Source: Tumebacillus flagellatus
Lineage (GTDB): Bacteria; Bacillota; Bacilli; Tumebacillales; Tumebacillaceae
DNA: 64,000 bases
Direction: 5' to 3'
Assembly (NCBI RefSeq): GCF_000714935.1
Contig: NZ_JMIR01000007.1
Location: 62,001-126,000, forward strand
Shown here piece by piece: positions 7,405-17,800 of this stretch (the stretch's first letter is position 1; the number at the start of each line of letters is the position of its first letter). The notes below the pieces were generated by a model. It was not told the origin of the DNA. It did not search any database and saw only the letters and a program-made list of their open reading frames with translations. The translations under genes and the position numbers were made by a program.

Positions 7405-8493
7405 TTACCCCATGATCTCCCCATGAATCGCAATCCGGTTGGTGCCGTTGGACTTGGCGAGATACATCGATTGGTCCGCCTCGCGAATGAGATCGAGCTC
7501 CGTCTTGCCCCCTGCCCACAGCGAACAGCCGACGCTGGTGGTCATCGGCAGTTGAAGCTCCTGAATCTGCATCGGCGACTCCAGTTGCTCGATCAAACGT
7601 TTGGCAACCTGCACCAAGTCGTCGTAGCCGTTATTCAGCCATGCCGCGACCACGAACTCATCGCCGCCTACGCGCGCGATCAGATCGGATTCGCGAACCG
7701 ATTTCTTGATGCGATTCGCGAATTCTACAAGCACGAGATCGCCGACCTCATGTCCGTACGTATCGTTGCATTGCTTGAATTTATTCAAATCGAGGTAGAA
7801 TACTCCGAATAAGCCTTCCTCTCGACTGGCCCGATTCATCCAGCCTTGGATTCGATCGCTAAAGCCTCTACGATTCAGCAATCCCGTCAGAATATCGCGC
7901 TCTGTCAATTGAATAAGTTCGCTCTCCAGCTTTTTACGTCTTTCTATTTCGGCTCTTAATTGAACCAATAATTGCTCGTAATCGTTCAGAATCCGAATTT
8001 TGTCGTCGTAGTTAATTTGCTTCCCTAGCTCCGAGCCCAGGGCGAGCGATAACAACTGCAACGTCTCGATATCGCGGCTGGAGAAAGCATCGGGACGGCC
8101 GGAGATGACTTTCAACACGCCGACGGCGTTGCTGGATTCGAACAGGGGAACGCAGACCATGCTCCGCGCGCCGACCTTCACAGTCGCTTCCTTGTTGATG
8201 CGGTCATCCTGCTTCGTATCCGGCGAATACAAGATTTCCTTCTCCGTAACGCACAAGCCCGACAAACTGCCGTTCTTATTGATTCGAATTCCGAGATGAG
8301 GCTGCAAGGTGCCGCTGACCGCGGCATAAACCATTTCATCGCCCGCCAGCATCTCGATGGTAGAACCGTCGGCATCGGTTAAGAGGCACATCCGATCGCA
8401 GATCGTTTGCATAAACTGCTTCAAATCAAAGTTGGATAACAGCATCTGCTGTTGGACTTCCATTATGACTTTAAGGTGACGGTTCTCAAACAT
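7405..8493 (-). CDS. GAF-GGDEF diguanylate cyclase
   Basis: 362 residues. An N-terminal GAF domain (about 15-160) precedes a short coiled-coil-like linker (165-198) and a GGDEF domain (200-360). The active-site GGDEF is intact (276-280) and an RxxD inhibitory site (RESD, 267-270) sits five residues before it, so the enzyme should make c-di-GMP from GTP and be product-inhibited. There is no membrane segment; the GAF domain should sense a cytoplasmic ligand. The start ATG has a G-rich ribosome site. It is a single-gene unit. Confidence 0.93.
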   Translation of the reverse strand: MFENRHLKVIMEVQQQMLLSNFDLKQFMQTICDRMCLLTDADGSTIEMLAGDEMVYAAVSGTLQPHLGIRINKNGSLSGLCVTEKEILYSPDTKQDDRINKEATVKVGARSMVCVPLFESSNAVGVLKVISGRPDAFSSRDIETLQLLSLALGSELGKQINYDDKIRILNDYEQLLVQLRAEIERRKKLESELIQLTERDILTGLLNRRGFSDRIQGWMNRASREEGLFGVFYLDLNKFKQCNDTYGHEVGDLVLVEFANRIKKSVRESDLIARVGGDEFVVAAWLNNGYDDLVQVAKRLIEQLESPMQIQELQLPMTTSVGCSLWAGGKTELDLIREADQSMYLAKSNGTNRIAIHGEIMG

Positions 8494-8738
8494 CGTCCCA
8501 ATTCCCCCATGATTCGCATAAGTATCTGTCGGCTATTATTGTTTAATATGCTAGCACGTTTAACTAGGTTTGTCAGCCGAGCTCCGATCTTTGGGGACAG
8601 CAGGGGGCGGTGCATCTCTTGCGTAATACAGATCCCATTCCGGCTGCAATTTGTTCCGCGGAACATAAATAATGAGCAGTATGTAAAAACAGCCCGTAGA
8701 GGCACCCGATCAATCGACTGCCATCGGTTCCAGACCGT

Positions 8739-9215
8739 TTACTTGCTGCTGAGGAGTTTTTTCATCTTAATGCTTGTTGGAAGATACCCCAGCTTGGCAT
8801 ATAACTGATACGCACGTTTGTTGTGCCCGAAAACATGTAATCCGATGGAACGTACATTCATCGAGGCAAGGTCAGTTTCAAGGGCAAGAAGTGCCTGCTT
8901 TCCGTATCCCTTGCCTTGAAATTTTTCGTAGATCTGAATGCTGTATATAAAAGCTGATTTCTCGTGATTGTTTTCTTTGACTGCATACCAAAGCGTGCCT
9001 ATGACACCTGCTGCTTCATGATGCAAGGAACACAGAAAATGTCCATTCGTTTGAATCCCTTCAGGTAATAGCTCCTTGGTTTCTTGGGTGGCTCGTTCCA
9101 TCGATTCTGAGGGTGTCCATCTGCCTTCTTTTACATTTTCTTCGGCATACTCTCGGACTGTTTCTTCGAAGAACGTTTTATATTGTTCTTCGGTCATTCG
9201 AACCAGATGTATCAT
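8739..9215 (-). CDS. GNAT family N-acetyltransferase
   Basis: 158 residues from ATG 9215 (MIHLVRMTEEQY), chosen because GGAGGAG lies at correct spacing; a longer frame to 9257 would read through that site. The C-terminal half carries the acetyl-CoA-binding motif A (YEKFQGKGYGKQALLALE, Q/RxxGxG/A) and the motif-B-like HVFGHNKRAYQLYAKLGY. Substrate unknown. No operon partner; gene faces away from the downstream YceI remnant. Confidence 0.88.
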   Translation of the reverse strand: MIHLVRMTEEQYKTFFEETVREYAEENVKEGRWTPSESMERATQETKELLPEGIQTNGHFLCSLHHEAAGVIGTLWYAVKENNHEKSAFIYSIQIYEKFQGKGYGKQALLALETDLASMNVRSIGLHVFGHNKRAYQLYAKLGYLPTSIKMKKLLSSK

Positions 9216-9373
9216 GTATGCTCCTCCAATCAGTCCTGCGACTGAAAATACGAACAAATCAGCTTAGAGCCGTTGCCAGCTCTACGACTATCACAACAAC
9301 CCCTCGAAGGTAAATCGAGGCGCTTCTATCAGAGAGCAATCGCCATGAGACTGTCATGAGCCGGTGAACGGCA

Positions 9374-9613
9374 CTATGAACTTCCGGCGATCTAACATTG
9401 CATGGAGTCACGAAACCCATCACGTTCCACCCCGTTTTTGAAGGACTGAACCAAGACCCTCGCGGCCGGGATTGTGCGGGATTTCATGCCACAGCCAGTA
9501 TTGAACGCAACGAATTTGGCTTGACGTTTCATTCGCCGCTGGAAACAGGTGGTCTGATCGTCGGAAATGAAGTGAAGATCTAGCTTGATATCGAGGCAGT
9601 GAAAATAGAGTAA
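9374..9613 (+). pseudogene. Remnant of a YceI-family lipocalin-like protein
   Basis: The reading TSGDLTLHGVTKPITFHPVF followed by DCAGFHATASIERNEFGLTF is the C-terminal half of a YceI protein (GDLTI-HGVTKPV, AGF-A--IxRxdFG). It has no start codon or ribosome site of its own, an upstream stop (TGA 9371-9373), and an in-frame TAG that cuts off the usual last strand, which continues as LDIEAVKIE to 9613. The 5' half of the gene is absent. Sequence around it (9216-9373) holds nothing I recognise. Confidence 0.65.
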
Positions 9614-9658
9614 CAGCCCTAAAGGCCATCCTGTTGCAGGGTGGTCAGTAGGGCTGTT
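9612..9658 (+). terminator. Imperfect hairpin after the YceI remnant
   Basis: AACAGCCCT pairs with AGGGCTGTT, enclosing an inner GGCCATCCTG/CAGGGTGGTC stem. Probably the relic terminator of the YceI gene. Confidence 0.4.
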
Positions 9659-9767
9659 GGTCAGATCCCATACTTACGCGATAAAATCACAGGACCTGAG
9701 CTCGTGAAACCCGAACTCAGGTCCTGCTTCCGATGTGCCAGGGAGGTGCACGGTCAGGCAGGGAGCT

Positions 9768-11879
9768 TTATTTCGTTTCCATCTCAGCCGTCTTCCCCTT
9801 CTCAAACAACACCAGCAACGCCGGCAACAACACCCCGCGAATCAAGAAAGTATCCAGCAAGATCCCGATCGCCACAATAAATCCGAACACAAACAGCAAC
9901 TGAATCGGCATCGTCATCAGCACCGCGAACGTCGCAGCCAGCAGGAACCCTGCCGAGGAAATCACCCCGCCGGTCGAGGCCACCGCAATCTCCACCGCCT
10001 GCTTGACCGGGTGCTTCTTCCTCTCTTCCAGATACCTGGAGATAAGAATGATGTTGTAATCAATCCCAAGCGCCACCAAAAAGACAAACGCATACAGTGG
10101 AACCCGGTTGCTGACCGCATCAATTCCAAAAAACAGATGCGTCAAGAACGAGCCGAGCCCCAAGGCTGACAGGAACGACAGCAGGATCGTGCCCATCATG
10201 TACAGCGGCAGTTTCACAGAACGGGTAATGACGATCAGAATCCCCAGAATCAAAACCGTCTCCAGTACCACGATCACCCACAGATCGCGGGTGTTCGTAT
10301 CGCGGTCGTCCACTTGTGCGGCCGTCTCGCCGGCATAGTACAACGATCCGCTCAACTTGTTCTGTTGCAGCAGCTGGGCTGCGTCGTCGCGCATCCGAGC
10401 CATCGCGTCCATCGTTTCATTGGAATACGGGCTCTCGGCAAACACCAAGTTGTACCGCACCGCTTTGGCATTCTCCGAAATGCCGCTCACACGCACGTCG
10501 CTGACCAGCGGCTGGGCGGCCAGCGCTTTGCGCAGTGTCTCTTGATCTCCTTTGCTGACTTCCGCATTTGCTTCATACAGCACGGTCGTCGGTGCCAACT
10601 CGCCTTTGGCAAATTTCGATTCGAGGATTTCATAGCCGACACGCGAGGGCATATCTGCCGGGAACGACTTCATCGTGTCGAATTCGTACTTCAGGTTCAG
10701 CGTGTTGCTGGCGGAGAGCACGAGCACCACCAGCAGCGTGAGGGCGGTCAGCAGCGGTTTTTTGGCGATCAGGCGCCCTGTTTTCGCCCACAGCGTGTTC
10801 TTGGCGACCGGATCGTCGCCAAGCTTCGGCGCTTTGGGCCAGAAGGATTTGCGGCCGAACGCGGTGAACAGCGCGGGCACCAGCGTGACGGAAGCCAACA
10901 TGATCACGAACATCGCCGTGCCAAAGATCGGAGCGAAGTTTCGGTAATCCCCGAACTTTGCAAAGAACAGGATGAGCATCGCCACCATGACCGTCGCCCC
11001 GGAGGAGAACACGGGGAGACCCGTTTCACTCATGGCGCGCTTCATCGCTTCAAACTTGCTTTCGTTCGTCTTCAATTCTTCGCGGAACCGTCCCAGGACG
11101 AACAGCGAATAGTCGGTGAGCGCGGCAAACAACAGGATCGACATGATCGAGAGCGATTGGCTGCCCAGTTGCAATCCGGCTTTGCCGAGCAGTCCCAGAA
11201 GCTGATTCACCACCTCGTACACGATTCCGGCAGCGAGCAGCGGAATCAAGGCCAGCAACGGGGAACGGTAGATCACAATCAGCAAGACCAGAATCAGACA
11301 TACGGTCGACAGAAGCAACTTGATGTCCGCGCGAGAGAACAGATCGAGCGTGTCGGCGGCAATGCCGGCAGGACCTGTGACATGCGTGGAGATCGAAGTG
11401 GTTTTTTCGGTGATCGCATGGATTTGTTCCAGTTTCTCTTTCAACTGTTTCGATTCCATCGCGGAGTCGAAGCTGATCGGTACGACGGCAGTCGTCTTGT
11501 CAGCGGAGAAAAAAGAAGCTGTAGCTTGCGGCGGCAACCCTTCAAACGAGATGACGTTTTGCAGGCCGTCGATCTTCGCGTCGCGGATCTGCTTCAGCAC
11601 GGGTGAAACGTCCGCGCTGGTCAGCTCGCCTTGCTTGGCTTGAAACACCAGCAGAGCCGGAATCTCATCGGTTCCGGGAAAATACTCATCCACTTTCAAC
11701 TGCGCCACAACAGAGGACGCATCTTTCGGCAGCGTCTCCAGGCTGGATACTTCGTACTGCTTCGGATTCGGAGCCAACATCGCGAGCAGCATGGTGATGA
11801 CGAGCCACACGGCCAGTGTGATCCACATCCCTTTGCGCGAACTGGAGAAATCCGTTATTTTTTTCAGAGCGTTTTTCAT
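9768..11879 (-). CDS. MMPL/RND-type membrane exporter (YdfJ-like)
   Basis: 703 residues from ATG 11879, which has AAGGAGGAG at good spacing. The layout is typical of MMPL proteins: one N-terminal helix, a ~150-residue extracytoplasmic domain, five helices with LTDYSLFVLGRFREEL in the middle, then a repeat of the pattern with the matching LGIDYNIILISRYLEE motif. The Asp-Tyr pairs in those helices are the proton-relay residues of the family. It probably exports lipids or hydrophobic compounds using proton motive force; substrate unknown. The operator-bearing promoter at 12063 points away from it. Confidence 0.9.
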   Translation of the reverse strand: MKNALKKITDFSSSRKGMWITLAVWLVITMLLAMLAPNPKQYEVSSLETLPKDASSVVAQLKVDEYFPGTDEIPALLVFQAKQGELTSADVSPVLKQIRDAKIDGLQNVISFEGLPPQATASFFSADKTTAVVPISFDSAMESKQLKEKLEQIHAITEKTTSISTHVTGPAGIAADTLDLFSRADIKLLLSTVCLILVLLIVIYRSPLLALIPLLAAGIVYEVVNQLLGLLGKAGLQLGSQSLSIMSILLFAALTDYSLFVLGRFREELKTNESKFEAMKRAMSETGLPVFSSGATVMVAMLILFFAKFGDYRNFAPIFGTAMFVIMLASVTLVPALFTAFGRKSFWPKAPKLGDDPVAKNTLWAKTGRLIAKKPLLTALTLLVVLVLSASNTLNLKYEFDTMKSFPADMPSRVGYEILESKFAKGELAPTTVLYEANAEVSKGDQETLRKALAAQPLVSDVRVSGISENAKAVRYNLVFAESPYSNETMDAMARMRDDAAQLLQQNKLSGSLYYAGETAAQVDDRDTNTRDLWVIVVLETVLILGILIVITRSVKLPLYMMGTILLSFLSALGLGSFLTHLFFGIDAVSNRVPLYAFVFLVALGIDYNIILISRYLEERKKHPVKQAVEIAVASTGGVISSAGFLLAATFAVLMTMPIQLLFVFGFIVAIGILLDTFLIRGVLLPALLVLFEKGKTAEMETK

Positions 11880-12062
11880 TGCGTCTCCTCCTTTTCGACG
11901 TTCCATGAATCATTATATAGGCAATATGTGTTCTTGCACATATGGTTCTGAAAAAAAGCCGACATGCTAAGTATCGTCTGCTTTTGTACACGCTACATGG
12001 TCGAACAGGATTTTTTTGATGAAGGTGCGGTTTTTTGAGAATTCATAGCTGAGGTTCTGCTG

Positions 12063-12092
12063 TTGACAGGACACCAAATGGTGTCCTATAAT
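12063..12092 (+). promoter_or_regulatory. Orphan promoter with palindromic operator filling the -35/-10 spacer
   Basis: TTGACA (12063-12068), an 18-bp perfect palindrome GGACACCAAATGGTGTCC (12069-12086) as spacer, and TATAAT (12087-12092). A second copy of the core CACCAAATGGTG follows at 12101-12112, over the expected transcription start. The same architecture stands in front of the ArsR operon near 62600, which indicates an ArsR-type repressor site. Confidence 0.8.
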
Positions 12093-12115
12093 CGAAATGT
12101 CACCAAATGGTGTCC

Positions 12116-12423
12116 AATCAGTTTGAAAGCATGATGTGGTGGAAACAAATCAGTACGATGATCGGCACGGAAACAACCGCGAAAGCAGGTACACATCCCC
12201 GTAGAAAACGGATGGCCTGTTGGACCGTCACACTACTGCCCGCAAGATCGAGGACAGTAATTTGTATCGGGCAACTGATGCGATTTGGGGGAAATGTCGA
12301 GTGAGTGACCCGTAGGGGGTTCCCAGTATACGTCACGAACATTCTCGCTTCGCGGGCGCTGCGTCCAAAGAGCCGCAGACTGCTTGCCGCTTAGGGAATA
12401 ACGAAATAAGAGGAGAGATGCAA
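12116..12423 (+). other. No intact gene behind the orphan promoter
   Basis: About 300 bp between the operator and the next start codon. A 65-codon frame (12107-12304) exists but has no ribosome site, its start lies inside the second operator and the product resembles no family I know. It is probably decayed coding sequence of the gene once driven by this promoter. Confidence 0.35.
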
Positions 12424-12888
12424 ATGTCCTATATCGTTGATTTCAAAAACGTGTCGACTGTTGGATTAGAGTCTTCACCGGTCGTAGAAGCGCTGGCTGG
12501 TTTACGTGCGAATGAAGCCCGTTACTTTATGAACAAATACAAGCATGAATTTACGGTTGTACCCGCTCGCGAAAGTCAGGAGACTCTGGATTATGTGAAC
12601 CGAATTTTGAAGGAAGAACGTGATCTTGAGTTTTCGAGCACTCCTTTAGAGACATCGCGTTTTCAAGTGGAAACTATCAAAATGGCCTACGTTTTTTATG
12701 AGGATGGTCTTGCGGTCAACGTCATGTATACGGTGGATGACCCTAAGAAGCGGGCCGTTGGTTTTAAGCTTTCTGAGGGGATGGAGGTGCCCAAGGAGTT
12801 AGAAGGAAAGTTTAAATTTGCCAGGCAGAAGTCGAAGCTGGCGGGAACCATTCGAGGCTCGTTTTTTGTGATTAAAGGTGAATATTAA
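12424..12888 (+). CDS. Conserved-looking protein of unknown function, 154 aa
   Basis: Starts at ATG 12424, eight bases after AGGAG; an in-frame ATG at 12418 is too close to that site. A soluble protein with mixed alpha/beta pattern, no signal peptide, no Cys and no recognisable catalytic motif. The N-terminus reads MSYIVDFKNVSTVGLESSPV, followed by a helix-rich stretch and an alternating-strand C-half. I do not recognise its family. It is monocistronic with its own terminator, and base composition is lower in GC than the backbone. Confidence 0.7.
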   Translation: MSYIVDFKNVSTVGLESSPVVEALAGLRANEARYFMNKYKHEFTVVPARESQETLDYVNRILKEERDLEFSSTPLETSRFQVETIKMAYVFYEDGLAVNVMYTVDDPKKRAVGFKLSEGMEVPKELEGKFKFARQKSKLAGTIRGSFFVIKGEY

Positions 12889-12897
12889 AGGAAATGA

Positions 12898-12924
12898 AGA
12901 GACCGCTTTGCGTGGTCTCTTTTT
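12898..12924 (+). terminator. Terminator of the 12424 gene
   Basis: AGAGACC-loop-GGTCTCT followed by TTTT, 10 bases past the stop codon. Confidence 0.75.
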
Positions 12925-13151
12925 GATACAGCATCCAACTTGGTCACTGCACTCGTGGTATTAACTGCTGTCCTCACAAGTTTCCCATTGGGGCGTGATA
13001 CTTGGCAGCTGCTACAAGGCAGCGGGCCAAGTAGAAGTCAAACGGGGCAAGAGAAAAAGCAGTTTCGACCGACTTCGGCAGGACTGCTGTTTCTCATTGA
13101 ACCAGAGCATGAGCGAGAGAAAGGAAAGTCATCATCGTGCGGGGATTACGA

Positions 13152-13237
13152 GCGTATCTAAAAACGAAGGACGCGATTGATTTCGGGTGTGGAACGGGTC
13201 TCGTTGGAATGAACTTACTCGATGACTTCAAATCATA
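13152..13237 (+). pseudogene. Fragment of a class I SAM-dependent methyltransferase
   Basis: The reading YLKTKDAIDFGCGTGLVGMN followed by LLDDFKS and a stop contains the methyltransferase motif I (DFGCGTGLVG). Everything after motif I is missing and there is no start or ribosome site. The rest of 12925-13310 shows no other gene; an in-frame stretch at 12940-13161 has no family resemblance. Confidence 0.55.
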
Positions 13238-13316
13238 ATAGGATCAATCAGTGCTGGATGCTCAAAAAACTCCTGCGGGTCACCCGGCGGGTACCCTGTC
13301 CCCTTCCCCTAATAAT

Positions 13317-13348
13317 AGACCTCCTGTTCCTTCGAGAACAGGAGGTCT
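13317..13348 (-). terminator. Terminator of the VOC protein gene
   Basis: Perfect stem AGACCTCCTGTTC/GAACAGGAGGTCT just downstream of the minus-strand stop codon. Confidence 0.65.
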
Positions 13349-13377
13349 TATGTGTTGGCGGGGCGACCCTCCGCGTG

Positions 13378-13812
13378 TTAGGATTGCGGTTGCTCCGCTG
13401 CGACATTCACTTGGAACGTCACGCCGAACTTGTCCTTGACGATCCCATAGCAGGGGCTCCAATCCATCTTCGTAAGGGGCATGACCACCTCTCCGCCGTC
13501 TTCCAAAGCGGCGAAGATTTCTCTCGCTTCCGCCTCTTCCGTGGGATGGATGGCGATCTGAATCCAATCGCCCTGCTGATGAGGCATACCCGGGTACGTA
13601 TCGGAGAACATGAGATCCGTCGCTCCGACTTTCAAGTGCGCGTGCATCACGCGATCCTTCATTTCTTCCGGCAACGGTTGATTCGGGTCGGCCGGCATTT
13701 CACCAAATGTCATGATTCCCATCACTTGCCCGCCCAGAACTTTCTCGTAAAAATGGATCGCTTCTCTTGAGTTTCCGTCAAAAATAAAGTACGGGTTCAA
13801 GGTGAATGACAT
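13378..13812 (-). CDS. VOC-family PhnB-like protein
   Basis: 144 residues from ATG 13812 (GGGAG upstream). It has the PhnB/glyoxalase-like pattern: LNPYFIFDGNSREAIHFYEK at the N-terminus, a central MHAHLKVGATDLMFSD, and WSPCYGIVKDKFGVTFQV at the end. Members of this subgroup of the vicinal oxygen chelate fold are often annotated '3-demethylubiquinone methyltransferase-like', but no ubiquinone role is implied here. Function unknown; single-gene unit. Confidence 0.88.
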   Translation of the reverse strand: MSFTLNPYFIFDGNSREAIHFYEKVLGGQVMGIMTFGEMPADPNQPLPEEMKDRVMHAHLKVGATDLMFSDTYPGMPHQQGDWIQIAIHPTEEAEAREIFAALEDGGEVVMPLTKMDWSPCYGIVKDKFGVTFQVNVAAEQPQS

Positions 13813-14022
13813 CAATCAACAACTCCCTTTGGAATATTTCAAAAACAATATTCATTATACACGAATTCAGAAAATGATAAACACTTTTTATGTTATGAAA
13901 TGAGAAAAACGAATCCCGCCAATTCCTCTACGAAAAACTTGTCCAAATAAGGTATAATGGAACGTGCCGAGTTGTCGGTTTGAAAGATCAAGATTTCTAT
14001 CATTGGAAAGAGAGTGAAATAA

Positions 14023-14745
14023 ATGGGCCGCAAGTGGAACAATATCAAAGAGGGTAAAGCGAAAAACGACGCCGCGAAGACTCGCGTCTACGCAAAGTTT
14101 GGTGTTGAGATTTTTGTAGCAGCCAAAAAAGGTGAGCCGAATCCGGAGTCCAATGCAGCTTTGAAAGCTGTTTTGGAACGCGCCAAGACCTACAACGTAC
14201 CGAAGTCCATCATCGACCGTGCGTTGGAAAAAGCCAAGGGCGGCTCTGACGAAACTTACGATGAGCTTCGTTATGAAGGCTTCGGGCCGAACGGCGCGAT
14301 GCTGATCGTCGATGCACTTACCAATAACGTAAACCGTACGTATTCCGACGTCCGGACCGCGTTTAAGAAAAACGGCGGCAACTTGGGCGTGAACGGCTCC
14401 GTCGCGTATATGTTTGATTCCGTGGCTGTTTTTGGTCTCGAAGGGAAATCGGAAGAGGAAGTCCTGGAGATCCTGATGGAAGCAGACGTGGAAGTACGTG
14501 ACATCGTTGCGGAAGACGAGCAAGTCATCGTGTATGCAGAACCAGATCAATTCCACGCTGTGCAACAAGCATTGAAAAACGCCGGCATCACGGAATTCAC
14601 GGTGGCAGAATTGACGATGCTCCCGCAAAACGAAGTGAAGCTTGAGGGTGACGATGAGGTCACGTTCCGCAAACTGATCGACGCGTTGGAAGACCACGAC
14701 GATGTTCAACAAGTCTACCACAACGTCGATTTCGGCGATGAGTAA
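14023..14745 (+). CDS. yebC: YebC/PmpR-family protein (YeeI type)
   Basis: 240 residues starting [13 protein letters not shown], the exact opening of the YeeI branch of YebC/TACO1 proteins, with the family signature [18 protein letters not shown] in domain 2. Once named transcriptional regulators, YebC-family members are now linked to translation, easing ribosome stalling at proline-rich stretches (established for several bacteria and TACO1). A ribosome site GAGAG precedes the ATG. Monocistronic; a GCCGCC..GGCGGC hairpin with T-run follows the stop codon. Confidence 0.93.
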   Translation: MGRKWNNIKEGKAKNDAAKTRVYAKFGVEIFVAAKKGEPNPESNAALKAVLERAKTYNVPKSIIDRALEKAKGGSDETYDELRYEGFGPNGAMLIVDALTNNVNRTYSDVRTAFKKNGGNLGVNGSVAYMFDSVAVFGLEGKSEEEVLEILMEADVEVRDIVAEDEQVIVYAEPDQFHAVQQALKNAGITEFTVAELTMLPQNEVKLEGDDEVTFRKLIDALEDHDDVQQVYHNVDFGDE

Positions 14746-14886
14746 AATCGCTTGAGCAAGCCGCCCTTCGAGGCGGCTGTTTTTGTGTCTGGAAACGGAA
14801 AAAGACGAAAGCAGGATGTACATCCATTAAATGAAAATTGTATAATAAGTAATCATAGATAATCACGGACTGTAGAGGTGATCAAA

Positions 14887-17800
14887 GTGTTCCAACCGCC
14901 GACTCAAGCATCGAGCACCCAAGGCCCCCTGGCGGCCCCGCTCCAACCAGGAACTGAACCGCCGGCGCGAAAGCAAGCGAACTCGATGGGCGCAGTTGGT
15001 TCGCTTTCCTCAGCTCGAATCCTGCAGCTTCAGAAGACGATCGGCAACCGCGCCGTGGCGCAGATGCTCCAACAACAACGCGCGGCTCAATTGAACAAGA
15101 GCAAGGGCAAAAGCGCTGAGCAAGACAAAGAACAAGACAAAGAACAAGATCCGGAATTCAACTTGACGCACGAGATGTTCAAGCACCTCGCCAACAACTT
15201 GATGGCACCGGACGTGGCCAAGCCGATCATCGAATCTTTTATCAAATTGGTGCTCGGCATCATCGGAAACCAACTCACCGCCATGGGCGGAAATGTCGTT
15301 GCCGCCATCAAGATCGTGCTGGCTGTTTTGGCTTCCTTTCGCGAGGCGGTCAACTTCTGGCAGGATTTGAACCCCAACGTCCGAGCGGTGCTCAAGTACG
15401 GCATCGGGGTCGTCCTTTACAAGTTCGACGAATACATGGGCAAATACGTGAAACAGACGGAAGTGCACCAAAGCTTTGAAACGTACGCCGCCGACGACAA
15501 CGAATCGCCGGAATGGGTGAAGAGCTTCAGCCACTACTTCAACATTGTGGAAAAAAGCGTCGGCTATGCGGACGGCGTCAAACGAGCCACCAACTGGGTC
15601 TACGCATACCTGACGTCCGGCACGAAAGAATCGACACCGGAGCCGGGAGACACCGCCAAATCCCTTGCACCGATAGACAAACAACCAAACAACAATCCAC
15701 CCAAAAACAAACAACCGAAAAGCCGAACGGTCGACCTTAAACTGATCAAACTCGACCTCCAGGATTTGACGATCGCCAAAACCGAGAAGGACGAGGACGA
15801 CCCCAAGAAAATCGAGAAGCTCGGCGGCTTGGACTCCAAGAGCGCCGTAACCCTGCGCTTGTTCGGCAAGGAGTACCGCGTCGACGAAATCCATGCGCGG
15901 CTGGACTGGGGCATGAATTTCGCCATCGACGCCACGTTCAACAACAAAAAAATCGTCGACCGGTCGGACTTCTTGATCTTCCAACTTGAAAACTTGATCT
16001 TAAACCAGCTCACCGTCGGCAACAAAGGACTGGAAACGCTGGAGATCGGGATCGGGAAATTCAAAGCGGGTGACCTCTTGAGCCTCGCGGACGCCAAGGG
16101 ACGCTATCAAAAAGGCGAGGGCTACAACTTCGAAGCCGGCCAAGTGGCCCTCAACTTCCCGAGCCCCTTCGAGACGTCGATCAGCGCCGGGGTGGAACTG
16201 CAACTCGGCCCCAACGGCGACTTCGAGAAGCTCGTCATCAGCTCTTTCCAAGCGGGCAACTTCACGTGGAAATCGGCCGAAGTCAATAATGCGCACCTTG
16301 AAGTCAAAGACGTGAAATACAACCTTCAAGAAACGTACGGCATCCCGCTGATCCTGCAAGTGAACAAATTGCTGATCAACGAGCAAAAGCAAGTCGAGAA
16401 ATTCGAAACGGGCGTCGAAGTGGAGAAGTGGGAAGTGTTGAAAGGATTGACCGTCAAAGGAGCGCTGTTGGCGGGGTATGACGGCAGGCTCTACCTCAGA
16501 GCGGCGGGTGCCATGATCGCGCTGGACAAAGGGATCGTGCACGGATACGGGGCGATCGAGGAATTGACATACGACGAGGACAAAACGGTGACCGGCAAGA
16601 TGAGCCAACTGTCCTTCTCGATCGGCATGTTTGCGCTGGACGCCGAGAACGTCGTCATCAACAAGGACGGCAGCGTGTCGATCAAGAAAGCGCGGGGCAT
16701 CATCGGCAAACAGGAAGACACCTCTTCCAGCGAACTGGACAAAGTGCTCAAACCGGAAGACAAAGAACAACTGCAAGAGCGCATGCAGGGCGAGAAAAAC
16801 AAACGCAACTCCGGCCCGATGATCGGCGTGGAAGCGGAAGACATCCTCATCCAAGACGGCGAATTCACCTATAAGAAGTGGCAAACCAAAACCAGCTTGG
16901 GAGACGTCTACAAACTCAGCCTCTTTGGCGGTTCTGTCAAAGGGATGATTGACAAGAAGGAAGGCAAAGCCAGCCTCTACGGGAAAGTCGACTTCCCGAA
17001 GAAGGGGGGGCTCTGGCCGCTTGAGATCGGCGCAACCCTGCCGCTTCCGCCGACGCCGATCTCGTTGTTCGTGAACGCCGAGATCGACGGCGGCATCTCC
17101 GCCACGGTCAACGGCGACGTGTCCAAAGTGAAGTCCGCCGCCAATGACCCCGTCTACAACATCAACGCGCGGGCGAGTTTGGACGCCTCGCTGATCTTCT
17201 CGCTGGGAGCGGGCGTGAAGCTCGGTCATGAAGTGTTGCTTGCGCTGCGGGCGTATCTGAAAGCGTCGGCGATCCTGAAAGCCTCGACCAGCGCGAGCGT
17301 GGAAGGACAAGTGCGGTTGGATGAGAAATCGGGCACTTTGGTGCAGGACGACGCGAAACCGGTGCAATTCCGTTACCAATTCGACGCCGAACTGAAAGCG
17401 CAGATCCAAGCGATCGTCGACCTCGTCGCGTTCTTGGTGTACAAGAAAAAGCTGTACTCCAAGACGCTGGTCGAATGGACGCTCGGCACCTACCACATGG
17501 AGGGCACGGTCGGCGAGCGCAAAGGCGAGATGGTCAACGCCGTCGAGACTCCGAAAAAAGGCGGCGGCCAAGACGAGACCTTGGGAGGCGCGGTTCCGGG
17601 CAAGATCAAACCGCCGGACGACAAGCTTGTGAATGAGTTGATGTACGAAGACGAGTTGGCGAATGTCAAACAGAGCGATGTCAAAGACGATCAACTCCTG
17701 TATCGAGTCGCGCACACTCAACTGTCGAAGTGCGACGAGATCACGGACGAGAAGATTTTGGAAGTCAACAAACAGCTCCGCTCCGTCGCCGACCCGACCG

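Noticed and set aside
10314-11606. 430-codon plus-strand frame opposite the MMPL exporter
   Set aside because: Antisense to a clear MMPL gene, no ribosome site; an effect of GC-rich codon usage.
12107-12304. 65-codon ORF downstream of the orphan operator
   Set aside because: Start lies inside the second operator copy, no ribosome site, no recognisable family.
12150-12423. T-box or other riboswitch before the 12424 gene
   Set aside because: I looked for the T-box AGGGTGG-type sequence and specifier loops and saw none.
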